This document shows positions 26,884 to 37,277 of a DNA stretch of 64,000 nt, piece after piece. The DNA comes from Acinetobacter sp. TGL-Y2. Lineage in GTDB: Bacteria; Pseudomonadota; Gammaproteobacteria; Pseudomonadales; Moraxellaceae. The DNA is taken from positions 3,224,001 to 3,288,000 of the forward strand of contig NZ_CP015110.1 in assembly GCF_001612555.1 (NCBI RefSeq). The letters run 5' to 3'. The notes under the pieces were generated by a model that did not search any database, was not told the DNA's origin, and was given only the letters and a program-made list of their open reading frames with translations. The position numbers and the translations under genes were made by a program. Numbering within the stretch: position 1 is the first letter of the stretch; every line of letters begins with the position of its first letter.

Positions 26884-28242
26884 ATGTATGAACCTTATCC
26901 CGTTCCTAAACTCGCCCGTGAACATAAAAAATTCCTCTATAGCAGTTTATGGACATTTGCCAAACAAGACTTACGAATTCTGGCATTCTTAATCATTATT
27001 GGCGGTTTAATTGGGTTAGGGATTGGTTATTTATGGATCTGTTTGGGCATTGCCAGTGCTATTTTTTTTGCCCTACAGCTCAGATCTCTGTATTTGGTCA
27101 ATGACTGGATCTCAAACCGTCCCTATGATGTTCCACCCAATTTGAATGGGATTTGGGGCGCATTGCTGTTCAATGTTTACCGTGCACAGCGCCAAGAACG
27201 TATTGTTCAATCCGAAATGGTGGGGCTTATCGACCGTACCCAATCCTCTCTGGTTGCACTCTCTGAAGCGATTATTTTAACGGATGACTTACATCAAATT
27301 GAATGGTGGAACCCAGCTGCGGAAGCACTTTTTGGGATTCAAACAGTGGATCGTGGGCGTAATGTATTGACCATTATTCGTCAGCCTGATTTTGTTGAGT
27401 ACTTTCATAATATTCATGCGGCACAAGATGGGATTAAGATCAAACTTACCGCAGATGAAAATAAATATGCACAGATTAAACTGACTCGTTTTGGCAATGA
27501 AAGTCGTCTCTTGGTCGCACATGACATCACACGGATGAAGAATTTAGAACAAATGCGTTCTGACTTTGTCGACAATATTTCGCATGAGTTACGTACACCG
27601 CTGACTGTACTCAGCGGTTATATAGAAACCTTTAAAGATCAAGAAGATATTAATCCACGTTGGAAACGCGCATTCGATCAAATGCAATCTCAAACCAAGC
27701 GTATGAATGCCTTGGTCAATGATTTACTGCTCCTTTCACGTTTGGAAAATGAAAAGCAAATTGCCAAAAATCAAATCATTGAAATGCCGAATTTAATGAA
27801 TCATTTATTTGATGATGCGCAGGCCTACAATATTGATTATGGTCATACCTTAAATTTGGATATTGACAGTCATTGTGACTTGATTGGCTCTGACATGGAG
27901 CTGGCAAGCGCGTTTAGCAACTTAATCACCAATGCCATTAAATACACCCCCAAAGGCGGTACGATTACTATAGGTTGGCATGATGACGGCGAACAAGGTT
28001 ATTTTTCAGTACAAGATACGGGGATTGGAATTGACCTTAAACATTTACCTCGTTTGACCGAACGTTTTTACCGTGTAGATAGTGCGCGAAGCCGTGCGAC
28101 AGGCGGGACGGGTTTAGGACTTGCGATTGTGAAGCATGTCTTGATGCAACACGGCGCACATATTGAAATTGATTCTAAAGAAAATCAAGGTTCAACCTTT
28201 ATTGCAGTCTTTCCAAAAGAACGTTTATATCGAATGCATTAA
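26884..28242 (+). CDS. phoR: Phosphate sensor histidine kinase PhoR
   Basis: 452 aa. Two close membrane helices (about residues 27-66) without a periplasmic domain, as in PhoR, then a PAS domain (AIILTDDLHQIEWWNPAAEALFG), HisKA with phospho-accepting His in DFVDNISHELRTPLTVLSGY, and HATPase_c with NLITNAIKYTPKGG and GTGLGLAIVKHV. It phosphorylates PhoB when phosphate is scarce. Directly downstream of phoB and followed by a terminator. Confidence 0.94.
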   Translation: MYEPYPVPKLAREHKKFLYSSLWTFAKQDLRILAFLIIIGGLIGLGIGYLWICLGIASAIFFALQLRSLYLVNDWISNRPYDVPPNLNGIWGALLFNVYRAQRQERIVQSEMVGLIDRTQSSLVALSEAIILTDDLHQIEWWNPAAEALFGIQTVDRGRNVLTIIRQPDFVEYFHNIHAAQDGIKIKLTADENKYAQIKLTRFGNESRLLVAHDITRMKNLEQMRSDFVDNISHELRTPLTVLSGYIETFKDQEDINPRWKRAFDQMQSQTKRMNALVNDLLLLSRLENEKQIAKNQIIEMPNLMNHLFDDAQAYNIDYGHTLNLDIDSHCDLIGSDMELASAFSNLITNAIKYTPKGGTITIGWHDDGEQGYFSVQDTGIGIDLKHLPRLTERFYRVDSARSRATGGTGLGLAIVKHVLMQHGAHIEIDSKENQGSTFIAVFPKERLYRMH

Positions 28243-28260
28243 ATATTCACATATTAATAA

Positions 28261-28283
28261 AGCGCCTGATGGCGCTTTTTTTA
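28261..28283 (+). terminator. Terminator after phoR
   Basis: AGCGCC - TGAT - GGCGCT is a perfect 6-bp GC-rich stem followed by seven T residues, 18 bases after the phoR stop. Confidence 0.88.
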
Positions 28284-28479
28284 ATTTTCTCTTTTTAACT
28301 ATCAACACTATTTTAAGAAGCAGTTTTAAGACGTAATTTCAAGAGTGAAGGCAAAGCGCACTTTAATCCCTCTTTACTTTAAAAACAGAGGCGCTTCTCA
28401 TGCTTAAAATACAGTCAATTTCGAAAAGGAGGAATTACCTTCTACCTTTAGGAGAAAGCGAGGATGAGGGAATCAGTCA

Positions 28480-29328
28480 TTAAATCGTTTGACCCAAAGC
28501 TTCGCCCATCACCACCAAAGAATTGGCTTTAAATGCGGTATCCCACTGCATTTTGTCTTTTTCAAATAAAACCACGGCGGTTGAACCCAGATAGAAACGA
28601 CCCAGTTCAGCGCCTTTTTCAATCTTCAAATCATGATGATTTAGCTCTAAACGTCCAGTCGGTTTTACTTTGCCTGTTGCAACCGTTTCAATTCCCGCCA
28701 CAATCATCGCACCCACAAGCACAACTGCCATACGACCAAGATCAGTATCAAATAAGCACACCATACGTTCATTGCGTGCAAACAAACCTGGAATATTTTC
28801 AGCCGTGATTTGATTCACAGAGAACAGTTCACCCGGAATATACAAAGTTTCAGTCAAAGTACCTGCATACGGCATATGCACACGGTGATAATCTTTAGGG
28901 GACAAATAAACCGTGGCAAATTCACCCTGTTTAAACGGTTCAGCCAACTGTGGGTCGCCAATGAGTTTTTCAACTGAGAAGCTTTGACCTTTGGCTTGGA
29001 AAATATCGCCGTCGTTAATTTTACCCAACTGCGAAATTGCCCCATCCGCAGGTGAAACGATACTGTTTGGGTTTGAATCAATGGCCCGTACCCCATCTTT
29101 GAGTGAGCGGGTAAAAAATTCGTTAAACGATTTAAATTTCAAGGCATTTTGTTGTTCGGCAATCGACATATCAATGCCATATTTAGCTTTGAATGCTTGA
29201 ATGACAATATTTTTTAAAAGTGGATTTTCACTGGCTGCAACTTTGCCCACCACACGGCTTAGTTTTTGTTGCGGCACGACACGTTGAGCTTGAATAAATA
29301 TTTTCTTTTTTAAATTTGTCAGACTCAC
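28480..29328 (-). CDS. psd: Phosphatidylserine decarboxylase
   Basis: Makes phosphatidylethanolamine at the inner membrane; 282 aa from GTG at 29328. Visible are [46 protein letters not shown] and the C-terminal self-cleavage site [14 protein letters not shown], in which the Ser of LGST becomes the pyruvoyl group. The start uses GTG after GGAGAATC and overlaps the stop of the rhodanese gene by four bases (GTGA), so the two are translationally coupled; a longer reading from 29385 would lie deep in that gene. Confidence 0.92.
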   Translation of the reverse strand: MSLTNLKKKIFIQAQRVVPQQKLSRVVGKVAASENPLLKNIVIQAFKAKYGIDMSIAEQQNALKFKSFNEFFTRSLKDGVRAIDSNPNSIVSPADGAISQLGKINDGDIFQAKGQSFSVEKLIGDPQLAEPFKQGEFATVYLSPKDYHRVHMPYAGTLTETLYIPGELFSVNQITAENIPGLFARNERMVCLFDTDLGRMAVVLVGAMIVAGIETVATGKVKPTGRLELNHHDLKIEKGAELGRFYLGSTAVVLFEKDKMQWDTAFKANSLVVMGEALGQTI

Positions 29329-30182
29329 GAAGGTGATTCTCCAGTAATGATTGGACTGTCGAGGCGGTTGCCCCATTCGCTCCACGCACCATCATAAGCT
29401 TGGATATCCCAACCGAGTAACCGACCAATAATATAAGCAAGACCTGAACGATGATGCGATTGACAGTACACCACGACAGGTTGGTCGAATTGAAAGCCCA
29501 ATTGTTCTAAACGTTTTTGAGTGCGTTCTAAGGGATGTAATTTTAAATGATTTTGACGATTAAGTGCAGTACTCCACTCAAAATGGCGTGCTGCCGGAAT
29601 ATGACCACCGCGACGTGCCGCCAAGCGTTGCCCTGTATACTCTTCCGCCGTTCTACAGTCCCAAATTTGCACCTGATCTGCTTTGACTTGTTGCAAAAGT
29701 TTTGAATATTCAATCCGAGGTTGCTGAATATTTTCTGTTTCCACTGTTAAAAGATTCTCTACACGCACAATTTCTTCAACCTCAGATGAAGTGGGGAAAT
29801 TTGCCCCGAGCCAAGCATGAATCCCACCATTGAGTAAACTGGTGTTATAAAACCCTAAACAATGTAAATTCCAAATCAGACGCCCAGCCCATGCCCCACC
29901 TTCATCGTCATAGACCACCACGTGATGATCGGCAGAGATATTCAGTATCTCAATCAGTTGTTTTAAACCTGCTTCATCGGGCAATAGACCTGAAGCCTCT
30001 TCTTCCTGACGAACCAAGTACTTGGGTTTAACATGAATCGCATGTGGGATGTGCAACTGCTCATACACCGAACTACGGGTCAAGTCCACAATACGCAATT
30101 TGTCATTGCCCAAATGCGGTACAAGTTGCTCGGCCTCAATCAGTAAGTCAAGATTCAATCGATCTGTAGTCATCATTTTCAT
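29325..30182 (-). CDS. Rhodanese-family sulfurtransferase (two domains)
   Basis: 285 aa with tandem rhodanese domains. The first is inactive-looking ([38 protein letters not shown]), the second catalytic ([42 protein letters not shown]). The Cys of CQSHHRSG is the predicted sulfur carrier; the loop differs from the CGSGVTA of mercaptopyruvate enzymes, so thiosulfate or another donor is more likely. It is co-transcribed with psd, with a GTGA overlap, an association seen also in related gamma-proteobacteria. Start taken at 30182; two further ATGs follow within 12 bases. Confidence 0.85.
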   Translation of the reverse strand: MKMMTTDRLNLDLLIEAEQLVPHLGNDKLRIVDLTRSSVYEQLHIPHAIHVKPKYLVRQEEEASGLLPDEAGLKQLIEILNISADHHVVVYDDEGGAWAGRLIWNLHCLGFYNTSLLNGGIHAWLGANFPTSSEVEEIVRVENLLTVETENIQQPRIEYSKLLQQVKADQVQIWDCRTAEEYTGQRLAARRGGHIPAARHFEWSTALNRQNHLKLHPLERTQKRLEQLGFQFDQPVVVYCQSHHRSGLAYIIGRLLGWDIQAYDGAWSEWGNRLDSPIITGESPS

Positions 30183-30282
30183 GTTTTATTTTGAATATTG
30201 ACATTGATCTTAGCATAAGACTTTTTCAATATTATTCTGATTTTTTGCATGGTATTAGCAAAAAATCAGATAAGTCAATTGA

Positions 30283-31491
30283 TTAAGATTTTAGCTCTTC
30301 CACTTTAAACACCTGACGTAAATACGCCAAGTAAGTGTCATTGTCTGTCATGGTTTTACCCGGACTATCGGAGAGTTTTGCCACAGACTGACCATTGCAC
30401 TCGACTAATTTCAACACGATATTTAACGGCGTTTGTCCCATATCATTGGTTAAGTTGGTGCCTATACCAAAACTGACTTGGAACCGATCTTTAAAGTATT
30501 GATGTAGATCCCATGCTTTTTCCAAGTTCAAACCATCGCTAAAGGTCAACATTTTGGTTTTGCTGTCAATTTTCAGTTTTTTATAATGTGCATAAGCTTT
30601 GTCCCCCCACACATAGGGATCACCACTGTCATGACGTAAACCATCAAACAGCTTAGCAAAGTACAAGTCGAAATCACGCAAGAATGCATCCATGCCAACC
30701 ACATCGGTCAAGGCAATACCGAGGTCACCGCGGTACTCTTGAACCCATGTTTCTAGCGCAGACTTTTGGAAGTCACTTAAACGAACATCGAGTGCTTGGA
30801 AGGCTTGTAAAAATTCATGTGCCATCGTTCCAATAGGGGTAATCCCCAATTGTTTGGCAATCAGTACATTACTGGTTCCGCGGAAAATATGCGGCGCGGC
30901 TTTATGAAACTCTTGAATCACATGCTTTTGCCACGCAAAACTATAACGGCGACGTGTACCAAAATCAGAAACTAAAAATGGCGGATCATTTGGGTGTTGT
31001 TGTTGCTGGTATTTTTTCAGCAGTTCCACTTTGGCACTTAAACGGCGTTCACCTTCGACATACACTTCGTCACTACGAATACGGCGGAAGTACAGCTCAT
31101 TCACAATCGCAAGTACAAAGATTTCAAACATCATGGCTTGAACCATCGGACCTTCAATGCGAATGTCCAAACGACCTTGCTCATCAACGCTGGCTTTAAT
31201 AAAACGACGTTTGAGTTGAAATAACTCTAGATAATCAACAAAATCACTTTTGATAAAACGTAAGCTACGCAAATACTGCAGTTCGTCTTCTTTAAAGTTG
31301 AGCTGGCATAAATAGTCCAGCTGTTGATTTAAATCATCCAAGATCTCGACCAGTGGATAGACCGTGTCGTCTAAATTACGACAACGGAATTGATAAACAC
31401 TGTCGGTTTGAGGAAACTTATGCAATACGACCTGAAGCATCGTAAATTTGTACAGATCAGTATCTAATAAAGAATGAATGATGGCAGACAT
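30283..31491 (-). CDS. pncB: Nicotinate phosphoribosyltransferase
   Basis: 402-aa enzyme of NAD salvage, joining nicotinate and PRPP. Family sequences are [20 protein letters not shown] at the start, [40 protein letters not shown] (His of MAHE is phosphorylated in the family) and [17 protein letters not shown]. The full length is as expected for PncB. Monocistronic: the upstream 143 bases separate it from the ankB gene on the same strand. Confidence 0.93.
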   Translation of the reverse strand: MSAIIHSLLDTDLYKFTMLQVVLHKFPQTDSVYQFRCRNLDDTVYPLVEILDDLNQQLDYLCQLNFKEDELQYLRSLRFIKSDFVDYLELFQLKRRFIKASVDEQGRLDIRIEGPMVQAMMFEIFVLAIVNELYFRRIRSDEVYVEGERRLSAKVELLKKYQQQQHPNDPPFLVSDFGTRRRYSFAWQKHVIQEFHKAAPHIFRGTSNVLIAKQLGITPIGTMAHEFLQAFQALDVRLSDFQKSALETWVQEYRGDLGIALTDVVGMDAFLRDFDLYFAKLFDGLRHDSGDPYVWGDKAYAHYKKLKIDSKTKMLTFSDGLNLEKAWDLHQYFKDRFQVSFGIGTNLTNDMGQTPLNIVLKLVECNGQSVAKLSDSPGKTMTDNDTYLAYLRQVFKVEELKS

Positions 31492-31634
31492 ATTATTTTT
31501 CGGTTTTTAGTAACTTATTGCATTAAAGCATATTTTGTCACATTTCAAAGTCATGTTTTGGTAATTGCGTAGACTATTCGACTAATTCATCAAAAATGAC
31601 CATTTTTACTCAAATTCTCACGTCCGAGCCCGTA

Positions 31635-32147
31635 TCATTGCTTTTGAGCTTGCTCGATTAACATTTGATTAAACTTCTCATCTTGACCAATGATTTTGGC
31701 AAATTCTGCTGTGGTCTTTTGACCGGTATGTTTGGCATTGGCGTCACAATCTACTTTACGCAGTTGTTTGGCAATTGACCACTCCAATTTAAAGATTGCA
31801 CCCATGAGTGCCGTATTGCCTTTATTGTCACGTGCACAGCGATCTGCACCTTGTTCAAGTAAGGTGCTGACGACATTTTGATGACCATAATAAGTTGCCA
31901 TCATTAAGGGCGTAAAACCTGCATGGTTTTTAATATTGACTGGGAAACCATGTTTTAAAAATTCACGAATCACTTCATCATTGCCTGTACGTGCAGCCGC
32001 GAAAAACAAATCAGTCAGTTCTTTTTGCGCATCTTGTTGGGCATTTGAACTCTCTGCTTTAGTCATTTGCGCTGATGTCTGTGCATATACAGAGAATGAA
32101 CCCAGACTCATGACAGCAATCATCAAACTCTTTACTAAAATTTTCAT
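31635..32147 (-). CDS. ankB: Periplasmic ankyrin-repeat protein (AnkB-like)
   Basis: 170 aa with signal peptide ending VYAQ (about residue 23). Ankyrin repeats run from about 45 to 150: DLFFAAARTGNDEVIREFLKHG, GFTPLMMATYYGHQNVVSTLLEQGADR and DNKGNTALMGAIF. It lies 174 bases downstream of a catalase that also has a signal peptide. In Pseudomonas aeruginosa the equivalent pair is katB-ankB, where AnkB is needed for full KatB activity, so the same partnership is inferred here. Confidence 0.82.
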   Translation of the reverse strand: MKILVKSLMIAVMSLGSFSVYAQTSAQMTKAESSNAQQDAQKELTDLFFAAARTGNDEVIREFLKHGFPVNIKNHAGFTPLMMATYYGHQNVVSTLLEQGADRCARDNKGNTALMGAIFKLEWSIAKQLRKVDCDANAKHTGQKTTAEFAKIIGQDEKFNQMLIEQAQKQ

Positions 32148-32321
32148 CTTGCCGCTCCTGAATATGAACGCATTTAAAAAATGCCTGTAAAACTCGCCTA
32201 GGGTTGCAGGAAAGGAATTGAGTTTTACAGGACTTTTTTGAGGTGACTCCTGTTGCCCTAGCCACCCATTTCAGCAGATCAATCACAATTGATCCTACAA
32301 ACATCATCTCATCTAAAAGAA

Positions 32322-33839
32322 TTAGTCTTTTAACTGAGCAGCTTTTGCTTTCACAGTTGCGATGTTGCCATTTACCGCTTGCGTCATGCGTGTACCGTAA
32401 TCCGCATCTGCTTTATAGAAGTAAGACAACATGATGTGTTTGGTTTCTGAATCTTTCACGTTACCAAGATCAGCCGCCAAGTTCATGATTAAATCGTCTT
32501 TCTCTTTCGCAGAGTATGAACGGTAAAGTTCACCCGCTTGCTTGAAGTTTTGCTCTTTCACAGCACGTTGTTGAACTGTGCCAGAAAGTGGCGTTTCGAC
32601 CGCACGTGCTTTCGCAGTTGCTGGTTTTGGCTCCATACGACTTGGTTCGTAGTTCACATTAGATGACGTACCACCAACGTTCATATAACCATCTTGGTTG
32701 TTGTTATTCACAGCAACGAGTGGACGGTTTACTGGGATCTGTTGGTGGTTTGCACCCAAACGGTACATTTGCGTATCTGAGTAAGAGAAGATACGACCTT
32801 GTAATAGACGATCTTCTGATGGCTCGATCCCTGGGACTAAGTTACCTGGAGCCAATGCCACTTGTTCCGTTTCTTGGAAGAAGTTATTCGGCATACGGTT
32901 CAGTGTCAAAGTACCCACTTTGGTTTCTTTCACTAAATCTGTCGGCCAGATTTTCGTTGGATCAAGCGGGTCGAAATCGAAGCTGTTTAGATCTTTTGGA
33001 TCCAAGACTTGGATGTAAAGATCCCATTTAGGGAAGTTACCTGCATTGATGTTTTTGTAAAGATCATTGGTTAAGTGGTTGAAGTCTTTAGCCTGTTGCT
33101 CAGCTGCTTGTTTAACGTTAAGACCCTTCACACCTTGTTTAGAGCGGAAGTTAAATTTAACGTATTTGTATTCGCCTTTGTCGTTGTACAACTTGAATGC
33201 GTGTACACCGAAACCGTCTTGTTCGCGGTAGCTGGTTGGAACACCTTGGTTAGCATACACATAAGTCAACATATTGGTTGACCATGGTTGGCTAGACAAG
33301 AAATCAAATACACGATTCGCGTCTTGAACGTTGTCAATTGGGCTTGGCTTCATTGCATGAATGAAGTCAGGGAACTTAATCGCATCACGAATAAAGAATA
33401 CTGGTGTTTGGTTACCGACTAAATCCCAGTTCCCTTCTTGAGTATAGAACTTGATCGCGAAACCATGCGGGTCACGTAAAGTTTCTGGAGAATGTTTACC
33501 GTGAATGACAGTTGAAAAACGTAAGAATACTGGCGTTTTCGTCCCTGCTTTGAACATAGATGCAACAGTAAGATCAGATAAATCTTTCGTTGTTACGAAC
33601 TCACCATATGCCCCTGTACCACGCGCATGAACCACACGCTCAGGAATACGCTCACGACCGAAACGTTGTAATTTTTGTACCAACTGAACGTCTTGTAATA
33701 AAACTGAACCGTGCTCACCTGCTGTGATCGAGTTCTGGTTGTCACCTACAGGTGCACCATTGTCTTTTGTTAAAGCAGCAGCTTGAGTCGCTGCTGTGAC
33801 TGTTGCAAGCATTGCAACAAGTAATGAACGCTTAAACAT
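32322..33839 (-). CDS. katB: Periplasmic catalase (KatB-like, clade 3)
   Basis: 505-aa monofunctional haem catalase. An N-terminal signal peptide (MFKRSLLVAMLATVTAATQAAA) places it in the periplasm. Seen: RIPERVVHARGTGAYGEF (distal His), GNWDLVGNQTPVFFIRDAIKFPDF (catalytic Asn region), and RIFSYSDTQMYRLGANHQQIP with the haem-ligand Tyr. Length and motifs fit the small-subunit group. It is followed by ankB on the same strand. Regulation by peroxide sensors is likely, but no OxyR site was identified in the 230-base upstream gap. Confidence 0.92.
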   Translation of the reverse strand: MFKRSLLVAMLATVTAATQAAALTKDNGAPVGDNQNSITAGEHGSVLLQDVQLVQKLQRFGRERIPERVVHARGTGAYGEFVTTKDLSDLTVASMFKAGTKTPVFLRFSTVIHGKHSPETLRDPHGFAIKFYTQEGNWDLVGNQTPVFFIRDAIKFPDFIHAMKPSPIDNVQDANRVFDFLSSQPWSTNMLTYVYANQGVPTSYREQDGFGVHAFKLYNDKGEYKYVKFNFRSKQGVKGLNVKQAAEQQAKDFNHLTNDLYKNINAGNFPKWDLYIQVLDPKDLNSFDFDPLDPTKIWPTDLVKETKVGTLTLNRMPNNFFQETEQVALAPGNLVPGIEPSEDRLLQGRIFSYSDTQMYRLGANHQQIPVNRPLVAVNNNNQDGYMNVGGTSSNVNYEPSRMEPKPATAKARAVETPLSGTVQQRAVKEQNFKQAGELYRSYSAKEKDDLIMNLAADLGNVKDSETKHIMLSYFYKADADYGTRMTQAVNGNIATVKAKAAQLKD

Positions 33840-34069
33840 GATGATCTCTCTAATTTACCTTTCCTGCACGCGCTAAGATAACGGCTTTGACTTAATGGTT
33901 AAAACGGATAATTTTTATCATTTTAATCGTTTTATTGAATTAAAAGGTTGATTTAGACTTAATTATTTGAATTATAATAATTTAGTTTAATTGATCAAAA
34001 TTGAAATTTATCAATCTACATTTTTGTTACAATCTATTTGATTTAATAAACGACAAATTTGGTTGAGTT

Positions 34070-34510
34070 ATGCGTGCGTTGTTGCAACGGGTGTTAGAGG
34101 CAAAAGTGGTGGTAGATGGCGACATCGCCGGTGAGATTGGAACTGGTATTTTGGTTTTCATTGGCCTCGCTAAGGAAGACACCCTTGAAAAAGGCAAAAA
34201 GCTGATTGATAAAATTTTAAAATACCGTTTCTTTGATGATGAACAAGGCAAAATGGGCTGGAATATCCGTCAAGCAAACGGTGGAATTTTATTGGTTTCT
34301 CAGTTTACCCTGATGGCTCAAACACAAAAGGGTCTACGTCCAGATTTTGGACCTGCTATGCCGCCAAGTGAAGCAAAAGTACTGTATGAGCAATTGGTGG
34401 AGTATGCCAAATCCCAATTTGACCATGTGCAAACAGGCATTTTTGCAGCAGATATGAAAGTGCATTTGGTCAATGACGGTCCCGTGACCTTTAACTTAGA
34501 AATAGAATAA
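34070..34510 (+). CDS. dtd: D-aminoacyl-tRNA deacylase
   Basis: 146-aa proofreading enzyme that frees D-amino acids from tRNA. Opens MRALLQRVLEAKVVVDG, and has the two invariant motifs ILLVSQFTLMA (SQFTL) and VNDGPVTFNLEIE (GPVTF), which form the active pocket at the dimer interface. The start ATG at 34070 is clear from the family. It is divergent from katB and ends at a terminator. Confidence 0.93.
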   Translation: MRALLQRVLEAKVVVDGDIAGEIGTGILVFIGLAKEDTLEKGKKLIDKILKYRFFDDEQGKMGWNIRQANGGILLVSQFTLMAQTQKGLRPDFGPAMPPSEAKVLYEQLVEYAKSQFDHVQTGIFAADMKVHLVNDGPVTFNLEIE

Positions 34511-34529
34511 TCAGAAGTTGAGATCATAA

Positions 34530-34554
34530 AAAGCCCTGAGATCAGGGCTTTTTA
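34530..34554 (+). terminator. Bidirectional terminator between dtd and SCP2 gene
   Basis: AAAAGCCCTGA - GA - TCAGGGCTTTT is a near-perfect 11-bp stem with T runs on both strands; it serves the convergent genes on either side. Confidence 0.88.
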
Positions 34555-34577
34555 AACATACATTCATAACTTTTAAT

Positions 34578-35057
34578 TTACTTGCCTGTTTTATCTTTTA
34601 AAAACTGGCGTGCAATTTTAAATTTATCTTTGACCGATTTTGGCACTTTCGGTGGAATTAAACGCGCCACTTGGTTAAACCACACCAGCAGACTAAAATC
34701 ACCTTCCATTTTAATGGTGCCATTTTGCATACCCGTCATAAAAGCAGTGGGATCACCCTTTATTAAGGTTTTCACGCCTTGCTCGCTGTCTGCAAACTGC
34801 AAAATGAAGTCTGCTTTTTCAGCATCTCCAGACACGGTGTCGATTTGTCCATGATTAACAATAATCTGACGTGCCACACCCAAATCCGTACCAATTTGGA
34901 TACGGAATTCACGGTCATGAATCAGCTCAATAAATTTAGGACTGGTACGTGCAAGCTGCTTCATACGAAATGAAAGACCTAAAACAAGGAGATCTAGCGG
35001 ATCTGTACTAGCGTCGACAATCGGAAGTTTCACGACTGGAATTGAAGAAAATTTCAT
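34578..35057 (-). CDS. SCP2 sterol-transfer domain protein
   Basis: 159 aa. The SCP2-like fold is suggested by RIQIGTDLGVARQIIVNHGQI, EKADFILQFADSEQGVKTLIKGDPTAFMTGMQNGTIKMEGDFSLLVWF, read here by its key residues GDPTAFMTG and GTIKMEGDF. Such small proteins bind lipids or act with ubiquinone synthesis factors; the substrate here is unknown. Convergent to dtd. No signal peptide. Confidence 0.75.
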   Translation of the reverse strand: MKFSSIPVVKLPIVDASTDPLDLLVLGLSFRMKQLARTSPKFIELIHDREFRIQIGTDLGVARQIIVNHGQIDTVSGDAEKADFILQFADSEQGVKTLIKGDPTAFMTGMQNGTIKMEGDFSLLVWFNQVARLIPPKVPKSVKDKFKIARQFLKDKTGK

Positions 35058-35246
35058 GACATTTAAGCCTGTTGTTTTAATTTCAAAGAGAATTTGTTCA
35101 TCCTAGCATACCTTATTTCAAACAGAGGCGAGCTTTGTATAACAAAAGTATAAGATAAAAAAAAGGTATATCATTTTGATACACCTTTAAATATTTAAAT
35201 ATAACTGAGCAGTTTTCTGACGCCGTCGAACACATCTTACACAGGT

Positions 35247-35561
35247 TTATTCTTCTTCATAAACAGGCGTATGCTCAATATATTGACGATTTTCTAGTGC
35301 TTTTTGAGCACGATGATCTTCACGTAGTAAAAACCCAGTCAGCGCAACCATGGCTAAGCTGATCGCCGTTAAGTAACTGTAAGCCACAGACATATCAAAG
35401 ATGTTTTGTACACCAAAACGAAGGGTTTCTAACAATCCCCAAAAAGCCATACCCGCCAACATGAAACCTAACCAGTGACGGTAAGGGGAAAAGAAAACAG
35501 TCGCCAACGCTACAGCGATCAGAACAAATCCGATTATCGTTGCAAAAGTTGCTGTGACCAT
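35247..35561 (-). CDS. Small membrane protein of unknown function
   Basis: 104 aa from ATG at 35561, chosen because a very good GGAGG lies 5 bases upstream. Three or so hydrophobic helices (ATIIGFVLIAVALATVFF, GFMLAGMAFWGLLETL, YLTAISLAMVALTGFLL), then a polar C-terminus. Not recognised. It stands alone, separated from the SCP2 gene by 189 bases. Confidence 0.65.
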   Translation of the reverse strand: MVTATFATIIGFVLIAVALATVFFSPYRHWLGFMLAGMAFWGLLETLRFGVQNIFDMSVAYSYLTAISLAMVALTGFLLREDHRAQKALENRQYIEHTPVYEEE

Positions 35562-35931
35562 AAAAACCTCCGTCAAAATATGAATGTTTCAATTACCGCC
35601 CAAGGGTGTTTCCAGAACAAAAAAATAAGGCCCTCAAATTGTTTTCGAGTCATTTTATTGGAGCCTATGGATGCATTATGGTGTTTTTTTCTCAGAAAAA
35701 AAGACCATATGCTTTTCTAAGCGACACACATTGTCGCAACACTCTTTTGTCATTACAGCTTTTCTTTTATCCGTTCTTAGTGGAATCTAATCATGACCGA
35801 TCATGGCGTGTCATTACAAAAAAATACGTCGTGTTTTTTTGCAAATTTATCTTTTTTTCGATGCTGAGCATCTCTTTTTAAATCGATTTTCTTTATTGAA
35901 AAAACTGCTTAATTATGATTCATTTACAACT

Positions 35932-35962
35932 AAAAAAAGCGACCTCATGATCGCTTTTTTTG
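35932..35962 (-). terminator. Terminator after serB
   Basis: AAAAAAAGCGA - CCTCATGA - TCGCTTTTTTT lies just beyond the serB stop. The rest of the 418-base gap 35562-35979 is AT-rich; plus-strand readings in it have no family support and I see no other feature. Confidence 0.8.
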
Positions 35963-35979
35963 TCACATTTTTGACACAA

Positions 35980-37200
35980 TTAAGCGCGATTTAAATCCTT
36001 GTCGTGTACACCTAAAAGATACAACACACCATCTAAACCGACACTTGAAATCGCTTGATTTGCATTTTGACGAACTAACGGTTTGGCCCGAAATGCGACC
36101 CCTAAACCTGCTATAGAGAGCATAGGTAAGTCATTTGCACCATCCCCCACTGCAATGGCTTGTTCAAGCGAAATACCCATTTCATCGGCTATTTGCCCCA
36201 ACAACAAAGCTTTGCGAGCACCATCAACAATATGCCCTTTGACTTCACCTGTGACTAGGCCGTCTTGCACATCCAGAACATTGGCATGGACTTCATCAAT
36301 GCCGAGTTTTTCTTGTAGATATTCGGCAAAATACTGAAATCCACCCGATAGAATCGCTGTGCGATAGCCCAATGCTTTTAAAGTGGAGATTAAACGCTCC
36401 GCCCCTTCGGTGACTGTCAGACGTTCTGCAATTTTAGGCAGTACAGCGGCATCTAAACCTTTCAGTAATGCGACGCGCGCACGGAAACTTGCTTGAAAAT
36501 CGAGTTCACCTTGCATCGCACGTTCGGTAATTTCAGCCACTTGCTCGCCAACACCAGCTTCAATCGCAAGTTCATCAATCACTTCTTGTTCGATCAGGGT
36601 CGAGTCCATATCGAAACACACCAAACGGCGGTTACGTCGATAAGCATTGTCTTCTTGAACCGCAACATCGACATTCAGCTCACTAGAAAGCTTTAAGCAC
36701 GCTGCACGCATGGCAGCGGCATCAAGCATCTGACCTTTTAAACCAAACTCCACACAGGCGCGTTTCGGTTCATTTTTGTTCCCATCAAGCTGTGGGCGAC
36801 CCGACAGACGAGTCACGGTTTCAATATTAAAACCTTGATTTGAAACAATATGTGTCACTGCTTGCAAATGTGCAGGGGTCAACTCTGGGGCCAATGCCGT
36901 TACGATATAACGGGTACGCCCCCCTTCAGTCACCCACTGCTCATAATCACTTGCCGCGATGGGTTTAAAGCGCACAGTTAGTCCAATATCATGGGCTAAA
37001 ATCAAGATATCTTTCATGGCTAAAGCGGTTGCAGTTTGGTCATCTGACGCAACTACAATCCCCAAAGTCAACTGATTATGAATAACCGCTTGTCCTACAT
37101 CTAAAATTTGCAAAGAATGTACGGACAACACCTGCATCAATCGAGTAAACTGATTCGGTTGGTCAGGACCTAAAAATGAAATAAGAATGATTTCTCGCAT
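35980..37200 (-). CDS. serB: Phosphoserine phosphatase SerB
   Basis: Last step of serine synthesis; 406 aa. The C-terminal HAD domain has VCFDMDSTLIEQEVIDELA (nucleophile Asp), AILSGGFQYFAEYL and AIAVGDGANDLPML. The N-terminal 190 residues hold two ACT-like regulatory domains (IILISFLGPDQPNQFTRL, YIVTALAPELTPAHLQAV), a build seen in Pseudomonas and Acinetobacter SerB and longer than the E. coli enzyme. Divergent from the ytjB-like gene, an arrangement conserved in gamma-proteobacteria. Confidence 0.94.
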   Translation of the reverse strand: MREIILISFLGPDQPNQFTRLMQVLSVHSLQILDVGQAVIHNQLTLGIVVASDDQTATALAMKDILILAHDIGLTVRFKPIAASDYEQWVTEGGRTRYIVTALAPELTPAHLQAVTHIVSNQGFNIETVTRLSGRPQLDGNKNEPKRACVEFGLKGQMLDAAAMRAACLKLSSELNVDVAVQEDNAYRRNRRLVCFDMDSTLIEQEVIDELAIEAGVGEQVAEITERAMQGELDFQASFRARVALLKGLDAAVLPKIAERLTVTEGAERLISTLKALGYRTAILSGGFQYFAEYLQEKLGIDEVHANVLDVQDGLVTGEVKGHIVDGARKALLLGQIADEMGISLEQAIAVGDGANDLPMLSIAGLGVAFRAKPLVRQNANQAISSVGLDGVLYLLGVHDKDLNRA

Positions 37201-37277
37201 GAATTGACTCGGTTCTGAGCTACAACAATTGGAAGAATCATAATCGAAATTGAATATATTTTCTTTGGAAGTTTACG

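Noticed and set aside
35606-35994. Plus-strand ORFs between the small membrane gene and serB
   Set aside because: Phe/Ser/Leu-rich translations of AT-rich spacer with no start signals; the last runs through the serB terminator.
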